Origin: Leucobacter allii
Lineage (GTDB): Bacteria; Actinomycetota; Actinomycetes; Actinomycetales; Microbacteriaceae
NCBI RefSeq assembly: GCF_022919155.1
Contig: NZ_CP095045.1
Span: 3,162,001-3,226,000 of the forward strand
Direction: 5' to 3'
DNA: 64,000 nucleotides
In this document: positions 7,975 to 16,240 of the stretch, piece by piece
Layout of the letters: the number at the start of each line of letters is the position of its first letter
Numbering within the stretch: the first letter of the stretch is position 1
Notes under the pieces: generated by a model
Database searches by the model: none
Told to the model about the DNA's origin: nothing
The model's input: the letters and a program-made list of their open reading frames with translations, nothing else
Made by a program: the position numbers and the translations under genes

Positions 7975-9552
7975 CTACTGCGCGCGGTCCTCCGGGCGCC
8001 GGTTGCTCGGCCAGATGCCGTGGCGTCCCGGCATGAGGATGCCGTTCGGGTCGACGGCGTCCTTGATCTTCTCGACGAAGCGGCGGTAGGCGAAGTCGCC
8101 GTAGGAGTACTGCTCCGCCGCGAGGTCCATGAAGTCGAGATGCGCACGGTACTCGCCGTACCCGCGCTCGCCGGCCGCGCGCACCATCGACTTGGCGGTC
8201 GCGTAGGCCTGCGTGGTCTGCTCCGCATCGGTCGTGTCGAACACCAGCCCGCTGACGATCATGGCGCTGCGCTCGCTGATGACGCAGATGCCGGCAACGA
8301 AATTGCTGCCGGCCTCTTCGACGACGATCCGCTCGAGCAGCTCGGCCACCTCGCGGATCCGCGCCCCCTCCAGCGGCACCACCGGGGAGAAGCCGACATG
8401 GCCGATGCCCTCCGGCAACGACTCCATCATGTCGAGGCTGGGGATACCCGCCTGCACCTTGTCGACGAAGTGCTCGATCTGGTCCCACTCGTCGCGCCGG
8501 TAGCTGCGGTGATGGTCGACCCTGGCGCCGTCGATCGCCGCCCACGCCTCGCGGATCTGCTCGATCTGGCGCGCGACGATCCTCTCGTCGCCCCACACCG
8601 CGGTACGCATCCCCCACCGGCCGACGCCGCTCTCGTCGGCGAGCTGTTGCAGCTGCGCCTCGGAGAACGTCGCGTTCTGCGCCTGCATCTTCCCGAGCAG
8701 CTCCGGGAAGTGCGAGGAGAGCGTCATGGTGTTCTGCATCACCGGCACCCCGCGGATCACCCCGTCCAGACGCAGCTCGCGGAGGATGTCGATCGCCTGC
8801 TCGAGCTGTTCGGCGCGCGGCACCGTCAGGAAGAGCGGGGCGTAGACGGCCGGCCGGCGCATCAGCCAGTAGCCCATGCGGGTGACGACGCCGAAGTTCG
8901 ACTGCACGAACAGGGGATCGAGCACGGGCCCGAGCCCGCGCTTGTAGACGTGCCAGGAGGGGGAGTCCGGGATCGCGCCCATGCCGGTGCGCAGCAGGGA
9001 GCCGTCGGCGAGCACGACCTCGAGCCCGGTCGGCGCCTGGTAGTCCATGCCGAGCGGCAGGTAGGTCACCCCGCTGTCCATCGTGTTGCCGATCACGGAG
9101 CCCCAGCCGAGATCGGGGACGGAGACCATCAGGTCGTCGTGCCCGCCGGCCTGCAGCGCCTCGTGCAGATCGAACCAGGTGACCCCCGGCTCCACAACGG
9201 CATAGGCGAGCGTCGGATTGATCTCGATCACCCGGTTCATGCGGCGCAGGCTCACGAGCACGCTGCCGCGCACACGGGGCGAGGGACCGCCGTAGCCGTT
9301 GTTGCGCCCCTGCGACGAGACCCAGATCGGGGCGCCGTGCGCGTCGGCGACGCGCATCACCGCCTGCACCTCCTCGGTGGTGGCCGGGTAGAGCACGGCG
9401 GAGGAGTCGTAGCTGCGATCCTCCTGGTGCCAGTAGGGATCGCGGTACGCGTCGCGGCCGGCCTCGTCCACGACGATCGCGTCGGCGGGCAGGATCTCGC
9501 GGAACGCGGCGAGCGTCGCCTCGTCGAGCCGGTAGGCGGGCTGCGCGCTCAT
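7975..9552 (-). CDS. Vanillyl-alcohol-oxidase-like FAD oxidoreductase, copy 2
   Basis: 525 residues, collinear with the protein at 1635-3194: same DPYWH-EDRSYDS start region, SSQGRNNGYGGPSPR, GMEVVLADGSLLRTG-type FAD motif, GYGEYRAHLDFMD catalytic segment and a KDAVDPNGILMPGRHGIWP end. As in copy 1, the place of the covalent-FAD His reads ERSAMIVSG. The ATG at 9552 overlaps the stop of the tandem CMD gene (ATGA). Retention of two diverged VAO-like enzymes suggests two related substrates or two successive oxidations. Confidence 0.92.
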   Translation of the reverse strand: MSAQPAYRLDEATLAAFREILPADAIVVDEAGRDAYRDPYWHQEDRSYDSSAVLYPATTEEVQAVMRVADAHGAPIWVSSQGRNNGYGGPSPRVRGSVLVSLRRMNRVIEINPTLAYAVVEPGVTWFDLHEALQAGGHDDLMVSVPDLGWGSVIGNTMDSGVTYLPLGMDYQAPTGLEVVLADGSLLRTGMGAIPDSPSWHVYKRGLGPVLDPLFVQSNFGVVTRMGYWLMRRPAVYAPLFLTVPRAEQLEQAIDILRELRLDGVIRGVPVMQNTMTLSSHFPELLGKMQAQNATFSEAQLQQLADESGVGRWGMRTAVWGDERIVARQIEQIREAWAAIDGARVDHHRSYRRDEWDQIEHFVDKVQAGIPSLDMMESLPEGIGHVGFSPVVPLEGARIREVAELLERIVVEEAGSNFVAGICVISERSAMIVSGLVFDTTDAEQTTQAYATAKSMVRAAGERGYGEYRAHLDFMDLAAEQYSYGDFAYRRFVEKIKDAVDPNGILMPGRHGIWPSNRRPEDRAQ

Positions 9553-10313
9553 CGTGCTCCGCTCCCCTCGCCGTGCGAGCGGATCTCCTCCGCGAGCACG
9601 GGCGCGGCCTCGAAGACGCCGTGCATGCCCAGCGTCGCGGCGATCTCCATCACCTCGACGAGCTCGCCCTCCGTCGCGCCGTAGCGCACGGCGTTCTGCA
9701 GGTGCAGGCGCAGGCCGGAGGTGTAGAGGTGGGTCGCGGCGGTGTCGAAGGCGATGTAGACGAACTCCTTCACCTTCGGCTCGAGCGGTCCGCTCTTCCA
9801 CGGCACCGAGGAGAAGTCGGTGTACGCCTCGAAGAACTCGGGCGCCATCTCGAGGATCTCATCCCAGAAGGCGTGCCAGTAGCCGCGGTTGCGGGTGAAG
9901 TCCTCCTTCAGCCCCTGCTGGTACGCGTCCAGCTCGCGCGGCCCGGAGCGGAGCCCGGCCTCCTCGAGCACCTCGGCCAGGATCGGCACGCCGATGTTCA
10001 TCGCGTGAATGCCGAGGGTCGCGGCGCACTCGAGCACCTCCATCACCTCGGCCGGCGTGGCCCCCGCCTGGAACGCGCGTCGGATATGGCGCCGGATGGC
10101 CGGCACGTAGAGGTGCGTGGCGTTGGCGGCGACGGCGAGCCGGATCAGATGCTGGATCTTCTCATCGAGCGCGCCCTTGCGATGCGGCACCGCTTCGAGC
10201 TTCGTGTAGGCGTCCATGAACGCCGGGTCCAGATCCAGGACCGCCTGGAACTTCCCGTTCCACTCGCCGAGGATCTCCTCCGCCCGCTCGCGGATCGTGT
10301 CCTTCTCGCTCAT
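9549..10313 (-). CDS. Protein with two carboxymuconolactone-decarboxylase-like (CMD) domains
   Basis: 254 residues forming two CMD/AhpD-fold repeats. Repeat 1 covers about 40-130 (LIRLAVAANATHLYVPAIRRH, then VLECAATLGIHAM) and repeat 2 about 155-250 (FVYIAFDTAATHLYTSGLRLH, then VMEIAATLGMHGV). The Cys of repeat 1 is replaced by Ile in repeat 2, so only one repeat could have Cys-based chemistry. The family includes PcaC decarboxylases and peroxidase-like AhpD proteins. ATGA overlaps at both ends place it inside the operon. Confidence 0.9.
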   Translation of the reverse strand: MSEKDTIRERAEEILGEWNGKFQAVLDLDPAFMDAYTKLEAVPHRKGALDEKIQHLIRLAVAANATHLYVPAIRRHIRRAFQAGATPAEVMEVLECAATLGIHAMNIGVPILAEVLEEAGLRSGPRELDAYQQGLKEDFTRNRGYWHAFWDEILEMAPEFFEAYTDFSSVPWKSGPLEPKVKEFVYIAFDTAATHLYTSGLRLHLQNAVRYGATEGELVEVMEIAATLGMHGVFEAAPVLAEEIRSHGEGSGAR

Positions 10314-11206
10314 CGTCCCTCCGGTCCTTCCGTGTGCTGCGCGAGCCATCTCGCGACTTCCGTGTGGTCGGCGCCCCGGCCGAGATCCTCGGCGGCGATC
10401 TGCCAGTGGCGCACCGCCTCGTCGCTGAGCGCGTGCGGCACCCCGAGATGCTCGGCCAGTCCCGTCGCGATCCGCATGTCCTTGAGCATCAGCGCAAGGC
10501 TGAAGCCGGAGTCGTAGCTCTCCCCGAGGATGAACTTCGGCCACTTGTGCTCCGTCGATCCCGAGCGGCCGCTGGAGCGGTTCACCACCTCGAGCATCGC
10601 CTCCGGGGCGAGACCGAAGGAGATCCCGGTCTGCAGCGCCTCGTTCGTCACCCACAGGTGCGTCGCCGACATCAGGTTGTTGATGGCCTTCAGCGCGTGC
10701 CCGGCGCCAGCGGCGCCGACGTGGCTGACGCGGCCGAGGTGCGCCAGCACCGGCTCGGCGCGGGCGACGTCGGCGGCCTCCCCTCCGACCATGATCGAGA
10801 GCGTGCCGGCGTTCGCCCCGCCGACCCCGCCCGACACCGGGGCGTCAACCAGATGCCCGCCGCGTGCGGCGACACGTTCGGCCAGCGCCCGGGTGCGCAG
10901 CGGCTCGGAGGAGCTCATGTCGACGATCAGGGTGTCCGGATCGATCCGCCCGAGCACGCCGGCTTCGCCTTCGAGCACGGTCTCGACGATGTCGGAGTTG
11001 GGCAGCATGAGGATGAGCAGCGCGCAGCCCGGCACCATCGCGGCGACGTCGTCGAAGGCGGTGCCGCCGTTGCTAGCGAAGCGCTCGCGCGCCGCGGCGT
11101 CGAGGTCGAAGCCTCGCACGGCCAGACCGGCATCGAGCAGGCGCCGCGACATCGGCGTGCCCATGTTGCCGAGCCCGATGAAACCGATCGTGGTCGGCTC
11201 GCTCAC
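10310..11206 (-). CDS. NAD(P)-dependent beta-hydroxyacid dehydrogenase (3-hydroxyisobutyrate dehydrogenase family), copy 1
   Basis: 298 residues. The Rossmann motif GFIGLGNMGTPM is at the N-terminus, the substrate loop DAPVSGGVGGANAGTL follows, and the catalytic Lys lies in GHALKAINN. GTG start at 11206 in a GTGA overlap with the stop of the upstream PcaC-like gene. A second, more distant member lies at 11644-12537. The family oxidises 3-hydroxy acids to semialdehydes or reduces 2-oxo-3-hydroxy acids, which fits late steps after ring opening. Confidence 0.92.
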   Translation of the reverse strand: MSEPTTIGFIGLGNMGTPMSRRLLDAGLAVRGFDLDAAARERFASNGGTAFDDVAAMVPGCALLILMLPNSDIVETVLEGEAGVLGRIDPDTLIVDMSSSEPLRTRALAERVAARGGHLVDAPVSGGVGGANAGTLSIMVGGEAADVARAEPVLAHLGRVSHVGAAGAGHALKAINNLMSATHLWVTNEALQTGISFGLAPEAMLEVVNRSSGRSGSTEHKWPKFILGESYDSGFSLALMLKDMRIATGLAEHLGVPHALSDEAVRHWQIAAEDLGRGADHTEVARWLAQHTEGPEGR

Positions 11207-11610
11207 AGTTCGCCCGCCGCGCGCATCTCGTCGAGCTTCGCCTCCGCGATGCGGAAGGACTCGAGCCCGGCCGGCATGCCGACGTAGATGGCGACCTGGA
11301 TGAGCGCCTCCTGGATCTCCTCCACGGTGGCGCCGTTGCGGATCGCGCCGCGCACGTGCACCCCGAGCTCGTGCCCGCGGTTGAGCGCGGAGAGCATCAC
11401 GATGTTCATCAGGCTGCGGGTTTTGGGGTCGAGCCCCTCCCGCGTCCACACACCGCCCCAGCAGTACTCGGTGACGAGCTCCTGGATGGGCCGGCCGAAC
11501 TCGCTCACCTGCGCGAGGGAACGCTCGACGTGGTCGTGCCCGAGCACCTGACGGCGCATCTCGAGCCCTTCCTCGTAGGTCTGGCGGTGGCTCGCTTCAT
11601 TGACAGTCAT
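11203..11610 (-). CDS. 4-carboxymuconolactone decarboxylase family protein (PcaC-like)
   Basis: 135 residues with the classic PcaC layout: YEEGLEMRRQVLG, HVERS, ITEYCWG-type segment (VTEYCWGGVW), GLDPKTRSLMNIVML, GHELGVHVRGAIRNG, AIYVGMPAG. True PcaC converts 4-carboxymuconolactone to beta-ketoadipate enol-lactone, but no other protocatechuate-branch gene is present here, so it may act on another lactone or ring-fission product. 33 bases separate it from the next gene upstream and it overlaps the downstream gene. Confidence 0.9.
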   Translation of the reverse strand: MTVNEASHRQTYEEGLEMRRQVLGHDHVERSLAQVSEFGRPIQELVTEYCWGGVWTREGLDPKTRSLMNIVMLSALNRGHELGVHVRGAIRNGATVEEIQEALIQVAIYVGMPAGLESFRIAEAKLDEMRAAGEL

Positions 11611-11643
11611 GCTGATTCCTCGATCTCTGTGGAGTCGTCGCGC

Positions 11644-12537
11644 TCAGGCGCCGTCGTGCAGGCGGACGCCGCCCGAGACGTCGCCGATGGCGTCGACGAC
11701 CGTATTGCTGATGGCGTCGCGGTAGCCCAGGGCGTTCGCGAGGCCGAAACTGGAGAGCGGGCCGGGGGCGTTCATGGACACGACCCCGAGCTCCTGCAGG
11801 TGCTCGACGTAGAGGACGACGTCCTTCATCATCAGTGCGTTCGTGAGCCCGCCCTCGAGATAGTCCCCCTCGATGATGTGCGGGAAGCGGTTCAGCGTCG
11901 CGAAGTTGACGCCGGAGCTCGCGTTGAGCACTTCGAGCACCTGCTGCAGGTCGAGTCCCGCCCGCTTCGCGCCGACCATCACCTCGGCCGTGGCCGACAG
12001 GCTGATGGCGTTCAGGAAGTTGTTGAGGAGCTTCGTCGAGTGCCCGGCGCCGGAGGCCCCCATATGCACGATCTTCGCGGCGAAGCGGCCCATCAGCGGT
12101 CGGGCGCGCTCGAGCGCTGCGGCGTCGCCGCCGACCATCAGTGTGAGCGTGCCGCGCTCCGCGGCGGCGGCGCCGCCGGAGATGCCGGCATCGACGTAGG
12201 CGGCGCCGCGCTCGGCGAGGGCCGCCGCGATCCGCTTCGTGGAGGCGGGGGCCGCGGTGCTGAGGTCGACGACGGTCATCCCGGCCCGCAGGCCGGCGAG
12301 GAAGCGCTCGTCCTGCAGCACGACGCGCTCCACGACGCGGCTGTCGGGCAGCGAGAGGAAGACGACGTCGCTCTGCGCGAGGACGTCCGCGGCGGCGGGG
12401 TGAGCCTTCGCGCCGATCGCGGCCGCGGCCGCAGGATCCAGGTCGAAGCCGTGCACGACGACGCCGCCCTCGATGAGACGGCGCGCCATGCGTCCGCCCA
12501 TGTTCCCGAGACCGATGAATCCCGCTCGTTCTGTCAT
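11644..12537 (-). CDS. NAD(P)-dependent beta-hydroxyacid dehydrogenase, copy 2
   Basis: 297 residues: GFIGLGNMGGRMA cofactor motif, DLSTAAP, DAGISGGAAAAERGTLTLM substrate loop and the catalytic Lys in GHSTKLLNN. The last 50 residues differ from copy 1 (LSSFGLANALGYRD). Its ATG overlaps the stop of the metallo-hydrolase gene upstream (ATGA). Two enzymes of this family in one operon suggest either a two-branch pathway or a stereospecific pair. Confidence 0.92.
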   Translation of the reverse strand: MTERAGFIGLGNMGGRMARRLIEGGVVVHGFDLDPAAAAAIGAKAHPAAADVLAQSDVVFLSLPDSRVVERVVLQDERFLAGLRAGMTVVDLSTAAPASTKRIAAALAERGAAYVDAGISGGAAAAERGTLTLMVGGDAAALERARPLMGRFAAKIVHMGASGAGHSTKLLNNFLNAISLSATAEVMVGAKRAGLDLQQVLEVLNASSGVNFATLNRFPHIIEGDYLEGGLTNALMMKDVVLYVEHLQELGVVSMNAPGPLSSFGLANALGYRDAISNTVVDAIGDVSGGVRLHDGA

Positions 12538-13373
12538 TGCTCTGCTTCCTCGTGGTGGTGTGCGTGCGACGCATGGCCGATGGTCGCGGCGATGCCCGTG
12601 AGCGGACCGTCCGCGACCGGGGTGAACCGCTGCAGGGTGTCCGGGTCGTGCCCGGAGACGAGGTGGTCGACCTCGCCGCGCTCGATCAGGCCCCTGATCC
12701 GGTCGAAGCCGGCGTACATCGCGGGAAGGTCGGCGACGAAGGCGAAGGGGAGGTCCGACTCGTACTCTTCGTAGTAGTGGATCGCGTCGGAGGCGAGCAG
12801 CACGGTCCCCTCGTCGGTGGCGACCTTCACCGCGAGCTGCCCCGGCGTGTGCCCGCCGATCTCGAGCAGTTCGATGCCGGGGGCGAGGATCTCCCCTTCG
12901 CCGACCCGCGTGACGCGACCCTCGGAGACGGCGGTGCTGAGGGCCGCGATCTCGTCGGGCTCCGTGGAGTGGCTGAACTGCTTCCGCTCGCCCATCGGGC
13001 TCAGCCAGAAGTCGAGCTCCGCGCCGCTGATGTGCACCTGCGCGCGCGGGAACAGGGCGAGGTTGCCGATGTGGTCGTAGTGGGCATGGGTGACGACGAG
13101 CGTCTGCTCCGCGGCGAGGTCGATCCCGAGCGCGGCGTACACCTCGGGGATCGCGCGGACGAAGGTCCGCTGCCGATGCTCCGCGCCCTGCGGGGAGAAG
13201 CCGGTATCCACGAGCACCGTGCGGTGCGCGTTGCGGATCACCCAGACGTAGTAGTCCATGCCGATCGGGGCGTCGGGCTCCCCGTAGATCGAATAGTTCA
13301 GGTAGACCTCGCCGCGGTGTCCGCTGCGGGTGCCGTAGCGGACGATGACGACTTCGTACTGCGCTTCGTTCAT
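12534..13373 (-). CDS. N-acyl-homoserine-lactonase-like metallo-hydrolase
   Basis: 279 residues, metallo-beta-lactamase fold: VLVDTGF, then the dinuclear metal motif THAHYDH, then GGHTPGQ, SDAIHYYEEY and VSGHDP. This arrangement is that of AiiA/AttM-type lactonases. Its position inside a catabolic operon makes hydrolysis of a pathway lactone more likely than quorum quenching. No signal peptide, so it is cytoplasmic, unlike the related-fold lipoprotein at 3264-4478. ATGA overlaps on both sides. Confidence 0.9.
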   Translation of the reverse strand: MNEAQYEVVIVRYGTRSGHRGEVYLNYSIYGEPDAPIGMDYYVWVIRNAHRTVLVDTGFSPQGAEHRQRTFVRAIPEVYAALGIDLAAEQTLVVTHAHYDHIGNLALFPRAQVHISGAELDFWLSPMGERKQFSHSTEPDEIAALSTAVSEGRVTRVGEGEILAPGIELLEIGGHTPGQLAVKVATDEGTVLLASDAIHYYEEYESDLPFAFVADLPAMYAGFDRIRGLIERGEVDHLVSGHDPDTLQRFTPVADGPLTGIAATIGHASHAHHHEEAEQ

Positions 13374-14299
13374 GCCGATGCGCTCCCGGGGGCGGGCCAC
13401 GCGGCCTGCGCGCCCCGCATCAGGTCCCGGAGGCTCCGCGCCGGACGCCCGGTGAACCGCTCGACGACATCGGTCACGTTCCCGCAATGACCCTCGCGGA
13501 TCATTCGGCCGAGCGTCACCATCCCGTCGCTACCCCACGGCACGGGCGAGGCCGAGAAGTCACCGTCCGCGGAGCGCGGCACGCCGAGCCCGTCCCAGAG
13601 GGCGTACATCTCGTCGTCGCTGAGGTCCCGCATCTCGATCGGAGCACCGGAGAGGGAGGAGATCATCTCCCCCACCTCGCGGTAGGTGAACGCCTCCGGA
13701 CCCGTGACGTCGTACCCGGTGTTCGGCTCTCCCGCGCCGAGCAGCAGGGCTGCGGCGACCTCGGCGACGTCGTCGCGGCAGACGAATGAGACGCGGCCAC
13801 CGCCGGTGTTCCCCGCGCTCACGCCGGAGGCGATAGCGATCGCCGCCTGGTTCTCCGCCATGGCGTCGGCGTACTGGCTGTTGCGCATGAAGTTCCAGCG
13901 CATGCCGCTCTCCCGCACACGCTGCTCGGTGAACTGATGATCGGCGACCTCCACCGAGCTCGCGCCGGGATGATCCGCGCCGAGGAAGGAGGTGTAGACG
14001 AGGTGTTCCACGCCGACGGCGGCAGCGGCGTCGACCACGTCGCCGTGCTGCCGCTGCCTGCGAGGGCCGGCCTCCATGCCGGAGATCATGAAGATGGAGC
14101 GTCCGCCCTCGAAGCCGCGCTGCAGCGAGGCCGAATCATTGTAGTCCGCGATGCGCGCATCGACGCCGCGCGCGCGCCAGCGCTCCGCCGTCTCGGCGCT
14201 CCGCGTTGTCACGATGAGGCGCTCGGCCGGTTCGCTCCTGAGTAGCGCCTCGGCAACCCGCGAGCTCACATAGCCGCCCACTCCGGTCACGATATACAC
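13370..14299 (-). CDS. NmrA-like NAD(P)-binding oxidoreductase
   Basis: 309 residues of the atypical/extended SDR (NmrA, quinone-oxidoreductase QorB-like) group. The N-terminus YIVTGVGGYVSSRV has a glycine motif shifted from the classical SDR pattern; EHLVYTSFLGAD and RNSQYAD follow. Such proteins reduce quinones or act as redox sensors. First gene of the tightly overlapping minus-strand series. The 72-base gap to the upstream SDR contains a GTATGAC site and probably a promoter. Confidence 0.85.
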   Translation of the reverse strand: MYIVTGVGGYVSSRVAEALLRSEPAERLIVTTRSAETAERWRARGVDARIADYNDSASLQRGFEGGRSIFMISGMEAGPRRQRQHGDVVDAAAAVGVEHLVYTSFLGADHPGASSVEVADHQFTEQRVRESGMRWNFMRNSQYADAMAENQAAIAIASGVSAGNTGGGRVSFVCRDDVAEVAAALLLGAGEPNTGYDVTGPEAFTYREVGEMISSLSGAPIEMRDLSDDEMYALWDGLGVPRSADGDFSASPVPWGSDGMVTLGRMIREGHCGNVTDVVERFTGRPARSLRDLMRGAQAAWPAPGSASA

Positions 14300-14353
14300 G
14301 GCGTTCTCCCTCCGTGCTCGTCGTCGAGCACTTCCGTTTCAGATGTTATTACC

Positions 14354-14360
14354 GTATGAC
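14354..14360 (+). promoter_or_regulatory. GTATGAY motif, site A
   Basis: GTATGAC, with CCGTATGACAA fitting the FadR-subfamily pattern NNGTNNNACNA. It lies in the gap between the SDR gene at 14372 and the start of the NmrA-like gene, at the head of the long operon. One of five such sites around the GntR gene at 15368 and the oxygenase at 23765. Confidence 0.35.
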
Positions 14361-14371
14361 AATCAGACAGA

Positions 14372-15211
14372 TTAGTCCAGGCGTCCGAACGATTTCAGCA
14401 GCGGCGCGTCGATCTCCGCAGGATCCCACAGGCCCGCCCCGCCGCCGTAACGACAGTTGTTCTGCACGCTCGAGCCGCCGTCGACGGACAGCAGCGTGCC
14501 GGTGATATAGGAGGCGTCCTCGCTGAGCAGGAACGCCGTCGCCGCCGCGATCTCATCCGGATCGCCAGCGCGGCGCAGTGGCGAGGTGGAAGCGCGCTGG
14601 CGCATGTTCTCCATCCCGGCCTCGCCGAACAGCGGCGTCGGGATCAGGCCTGGCGCCACGGCGTTCACCCGCACGCCGACCGGCCCGGCATGCACCGCGG
14701 CGCCCTCGACGAGCCCCGCCACCGCATGCTTGGACGCCGTGTAGGCGAGCAGATCAGCCGCGCCGCGCAGGCTCGCGATCGACGCCATCACGACGATCGA
14801 GCCCGTCACCCCCGCGGTCGCGTAGTGGCGGAGCGCCGCCCGGATCCCGAGAAACGGTCCGCGGACATTCACCCCCATCACCTGATCCCACTCCTCGACA
14901 CTGGCGTCGGCGATCAGCTGCGCCGGAGTGCCCGCGATGCCCGCGTTCAGCACGTGGAGATCCGCAGAGCCGAAGACGGTGATCGCCGCCTCCATGTAGC
15001 TCGCCACGCCCGCCTCCGTCGACACATCGGCCCCAACCCCGATGGCGCGCTCACGGTACTTCGCTGCGAGCTGCTGCGCGCGCTCCTCATTCGTGCCGAC
15101 GATCACGACCTTCGATCCGGAGCGGATCAGGCGATCCACGATCGCCTCGCCGATCCCTCCGGTCCCCCCGGTGACGATCGCAACCTTGCCCTCGAGCCCT
15201 GCGTAGTCCAT
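14372..15211 (-). CDS. SDR family NAD(P)-dependent oxidoreductase
   Basis: 279-residue classical SDR: VTGGTGGIGEA, LNAGIAG, catalytic Ser/Tyr/Lys in MASIASLRG and YTASKHA, and the C-terminal LLSVDGGSSVQNN. A GGAAGGAG site 8 bases before the ATG at 15211 fixes the start; an upstream in-frame GTG-like start near 15235 has none. Divergent from the GntR regulator across a 156-base region carrying two GTATGAC sites, so it is a likely direct target of that regulator. Confidence 0.92.
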   Translation of the reverse strand: MDYAGLEGKVAIVTGGTGGIGEAIVDRLIRSGSKVVIVGTNEERAQQLAAKYRERAIGVGADVSTEAGVASYMEAAITVFGSADLHVLNAGIAGTPAQLIADASVEEWDQVMGVNVRGPFLGIRAALRHYATAGVTGSIVVMASIASLRGAADLLAYTASKHAVAGLVEGAAVHAGPVGVRVNAVAPGLIPTPLFGEAGMENMRQRASTSPLRRAGDPDEIAAATAFLLSEDASYITGTLLSVDGGSSVQNNCRYGGGAGLWDPAEIDAPLLKSFGRLD

Positions 15212-15255
15212 TCCCGTTGCTCCTTCCGACACCATTGTCGATCGATTGACCGATC

Positions 15256-15262
15256 GTCATAC
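15256..15262 (-). promoter_or_regulatory. GTATGAY motif, site B
   Basis: GTATGAC on the minus strand (CTGTATGACGA in context) in the divergent SDR-GntR promoter region, 45 bases before the SDR start. A TACTGT hexamer overlaps its left end and could serve as a minus-strand -10. Confidence 0.35.
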
Positions 15263-15308
15263 AGTACTATATCTTCGCGCTATTGCGCAGCCGTCGGATA
15301 AGGTCTTC

Positions 15309-15315
15309 GTCATAC
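15309..15315 (-). promoter_or_regulatory. GTATGAY motif, site C
   Basis: GTATGAC on the minus strand (ATGTATGACGA in context), 53 bases from site B and about 53 bases before the GntR start codon; suited to autoregulation. Confidence 0.35.
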
Positions 15316-15367
15316 ATCTTCGCCGTCGGAGCGATATGATCACCACTACCGAGAGTGAGGACAGGCC

Positions 15368-16081
15368 ATGAGCGATTCAGCGCCTGCAGCATCCCCCTGG
15401 ACGAGGCCCGCGATGGATCGCGTTGCCGCCCCGTTGCGCCAGCAGGTGATCCAGGCGCTGCGCACCGCCATCCTCAACTTCGAGTTCCGCCCGGGACAGC
15501 GCCTCGTCGAGCGCGAGCTCATCGAGCAGCTCCAGGTCTCGCGCACCACCGTGCGCGAGGCGCTGCGCGAACTCACCAGCGAGGGCCTCGTCACCGTCGT
15601 CCCGCAGCGTGGCGCCATCGTCTCCACACCCTCCCTCGACGAGGCCGAAGACCTCTACGAGATCCGCGCGCTGCTCGAATCGCTCCTCATCGAGCGATTC
15701 GTGCAGCGCGCCGACGATATTCAGCTCGCCCGGCTCTCCGAGGCCGTGGAGCACTTCGCGGCATCCTCCGCCGGCACCGAGGACATCCGCGTCGTGCTCG
15801 ACTCGAAGGACCAGTTCTACGAGGTCCTGGTCGAGGGCGCGGGGAGCCCCACCCTCGCGGGGATCATCGAGGGATTGCAGGCCCGCGTGCGCCTGCTCCG
15901 CGCGACCTCGATGAGCGAGCCGGGGCGTTCGGGCGCGGCCGTCGCCGAGCTGCGCGAGGTCGCCGCGGCCGCGGCGCGCCGCGAACCGGCGGAGGCCGCA
16001 CGGCTCTGCGCCCAGCACGTCCGCAATGCGGCCGTGACCGCACTGCGGCATCTGCGGGAGTCCCAGGGCTCCGCCGCCTGA
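15368..16081 (+). CDS. GntR-family transcriptional regulator, FCD (FadR) subfamily
   Basis: 237 residues. The winged helix covers about 20-85 (LRTAILNFEFRPGQRLVE, LQVSRTTVREALRELTSEGLV, PQRGAIVS) and the FCD effector domain about 95-225 (YEIRALLESLLIE, FYEVLVEGAGSPTLAGI, CAQHVRNA). FCD members usually repress catabolic genes and release DNA on binding a pathway acid. It sits between the divergent SDR and the ABC importer operon and is the best candidate to control them through the GTATGAY sites. Confidence 0.92.
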   Translation: MSDSAPAASPWTRPAMDRVAAPLRQQVIQALRTAILNFEFRPGQRLVERELIEQLQVSRTTVREALRELTSEGLVTVVPQRGAIVSTPSLDEAEDLYEIRALLESLLIERFVQRADDIQLARLSEAVEHFAASSAGTEDIRVVLDSKDQFYEVLVEGAGSPTLAGIIEGLQARVRLLRATSMSEPGRSGAAVAELREVAAAAARREPAEAARLCAQHVRNAAVTALRHLRESQGSAA

Positions 16082-16115
16082 CATCCGCGCCGCGCACCCC
16101 TCCCGGCGGCCCTGC

Positions 16116-16155
16116 CGCCACCGCGCCACCGCGCCACCGCGCCACCGCGCCACCG
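16116..16155. repeat. Short tandem repeat, 5 x 8 bp
   Basis: Five perfect head-to-tail copies of CGCCACCG directly after the GntR gene and before the importer promoter. A slippage-prone repeat in a non-coding position; no known function. Confidence 0.95.
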
Positions 16156-16159
16156 GATT

Positions 16160-16166
16160 GTATGAT
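16160..16166 (+). promoter_or_regulatory. GTATGAY motif, site D
   Basis: GTATGAT (TTGTATGATTG in context) touching the -35 box of the putative importer promoter. Position is ideal for repression by the GntR regulator encoded just upstream. Confidence 0.4.
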
Positions 16167-16194
16167 TGACGGATCACTTGTGATGTACTACTGT
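16166..16194 (+). promoter_or_regulatory. Promoter of the ABC importer operon, with internal dyad
   Basis: TTGACG (16166-16171), a 17-base spacer and TACTGT (16189-16194) form a good sigma-70-type promoter 46 bases before the ATG of the binding-protein gene. The spacer contains a perfect inverted repeat ATCAC-TT-GTGAT (16173-16184), a second candidate operator. Confidence 0.6.
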
Positions 16195-16240
16195 CTGACG
16201 AAATGCTCGTCATGCGCCGTTACGAAGGAGTGACCGCTTT

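Noticed and set aside
9549..11610. Protocatechuate branch of the beta-ketoadipate pathway
   Set aside because: Only PcaC-like proteins are present; no PcaGH, PcaB, PcaD, PcaIJ or PcaF in the window.
12534..13373. Quorum-quenching role for the lactonase-like protein
   Set aside because: No LuxI/LuxR-type or other signalling gene is nearby; the protein is embedded in a catabolic operon by overlapping starts and stops.
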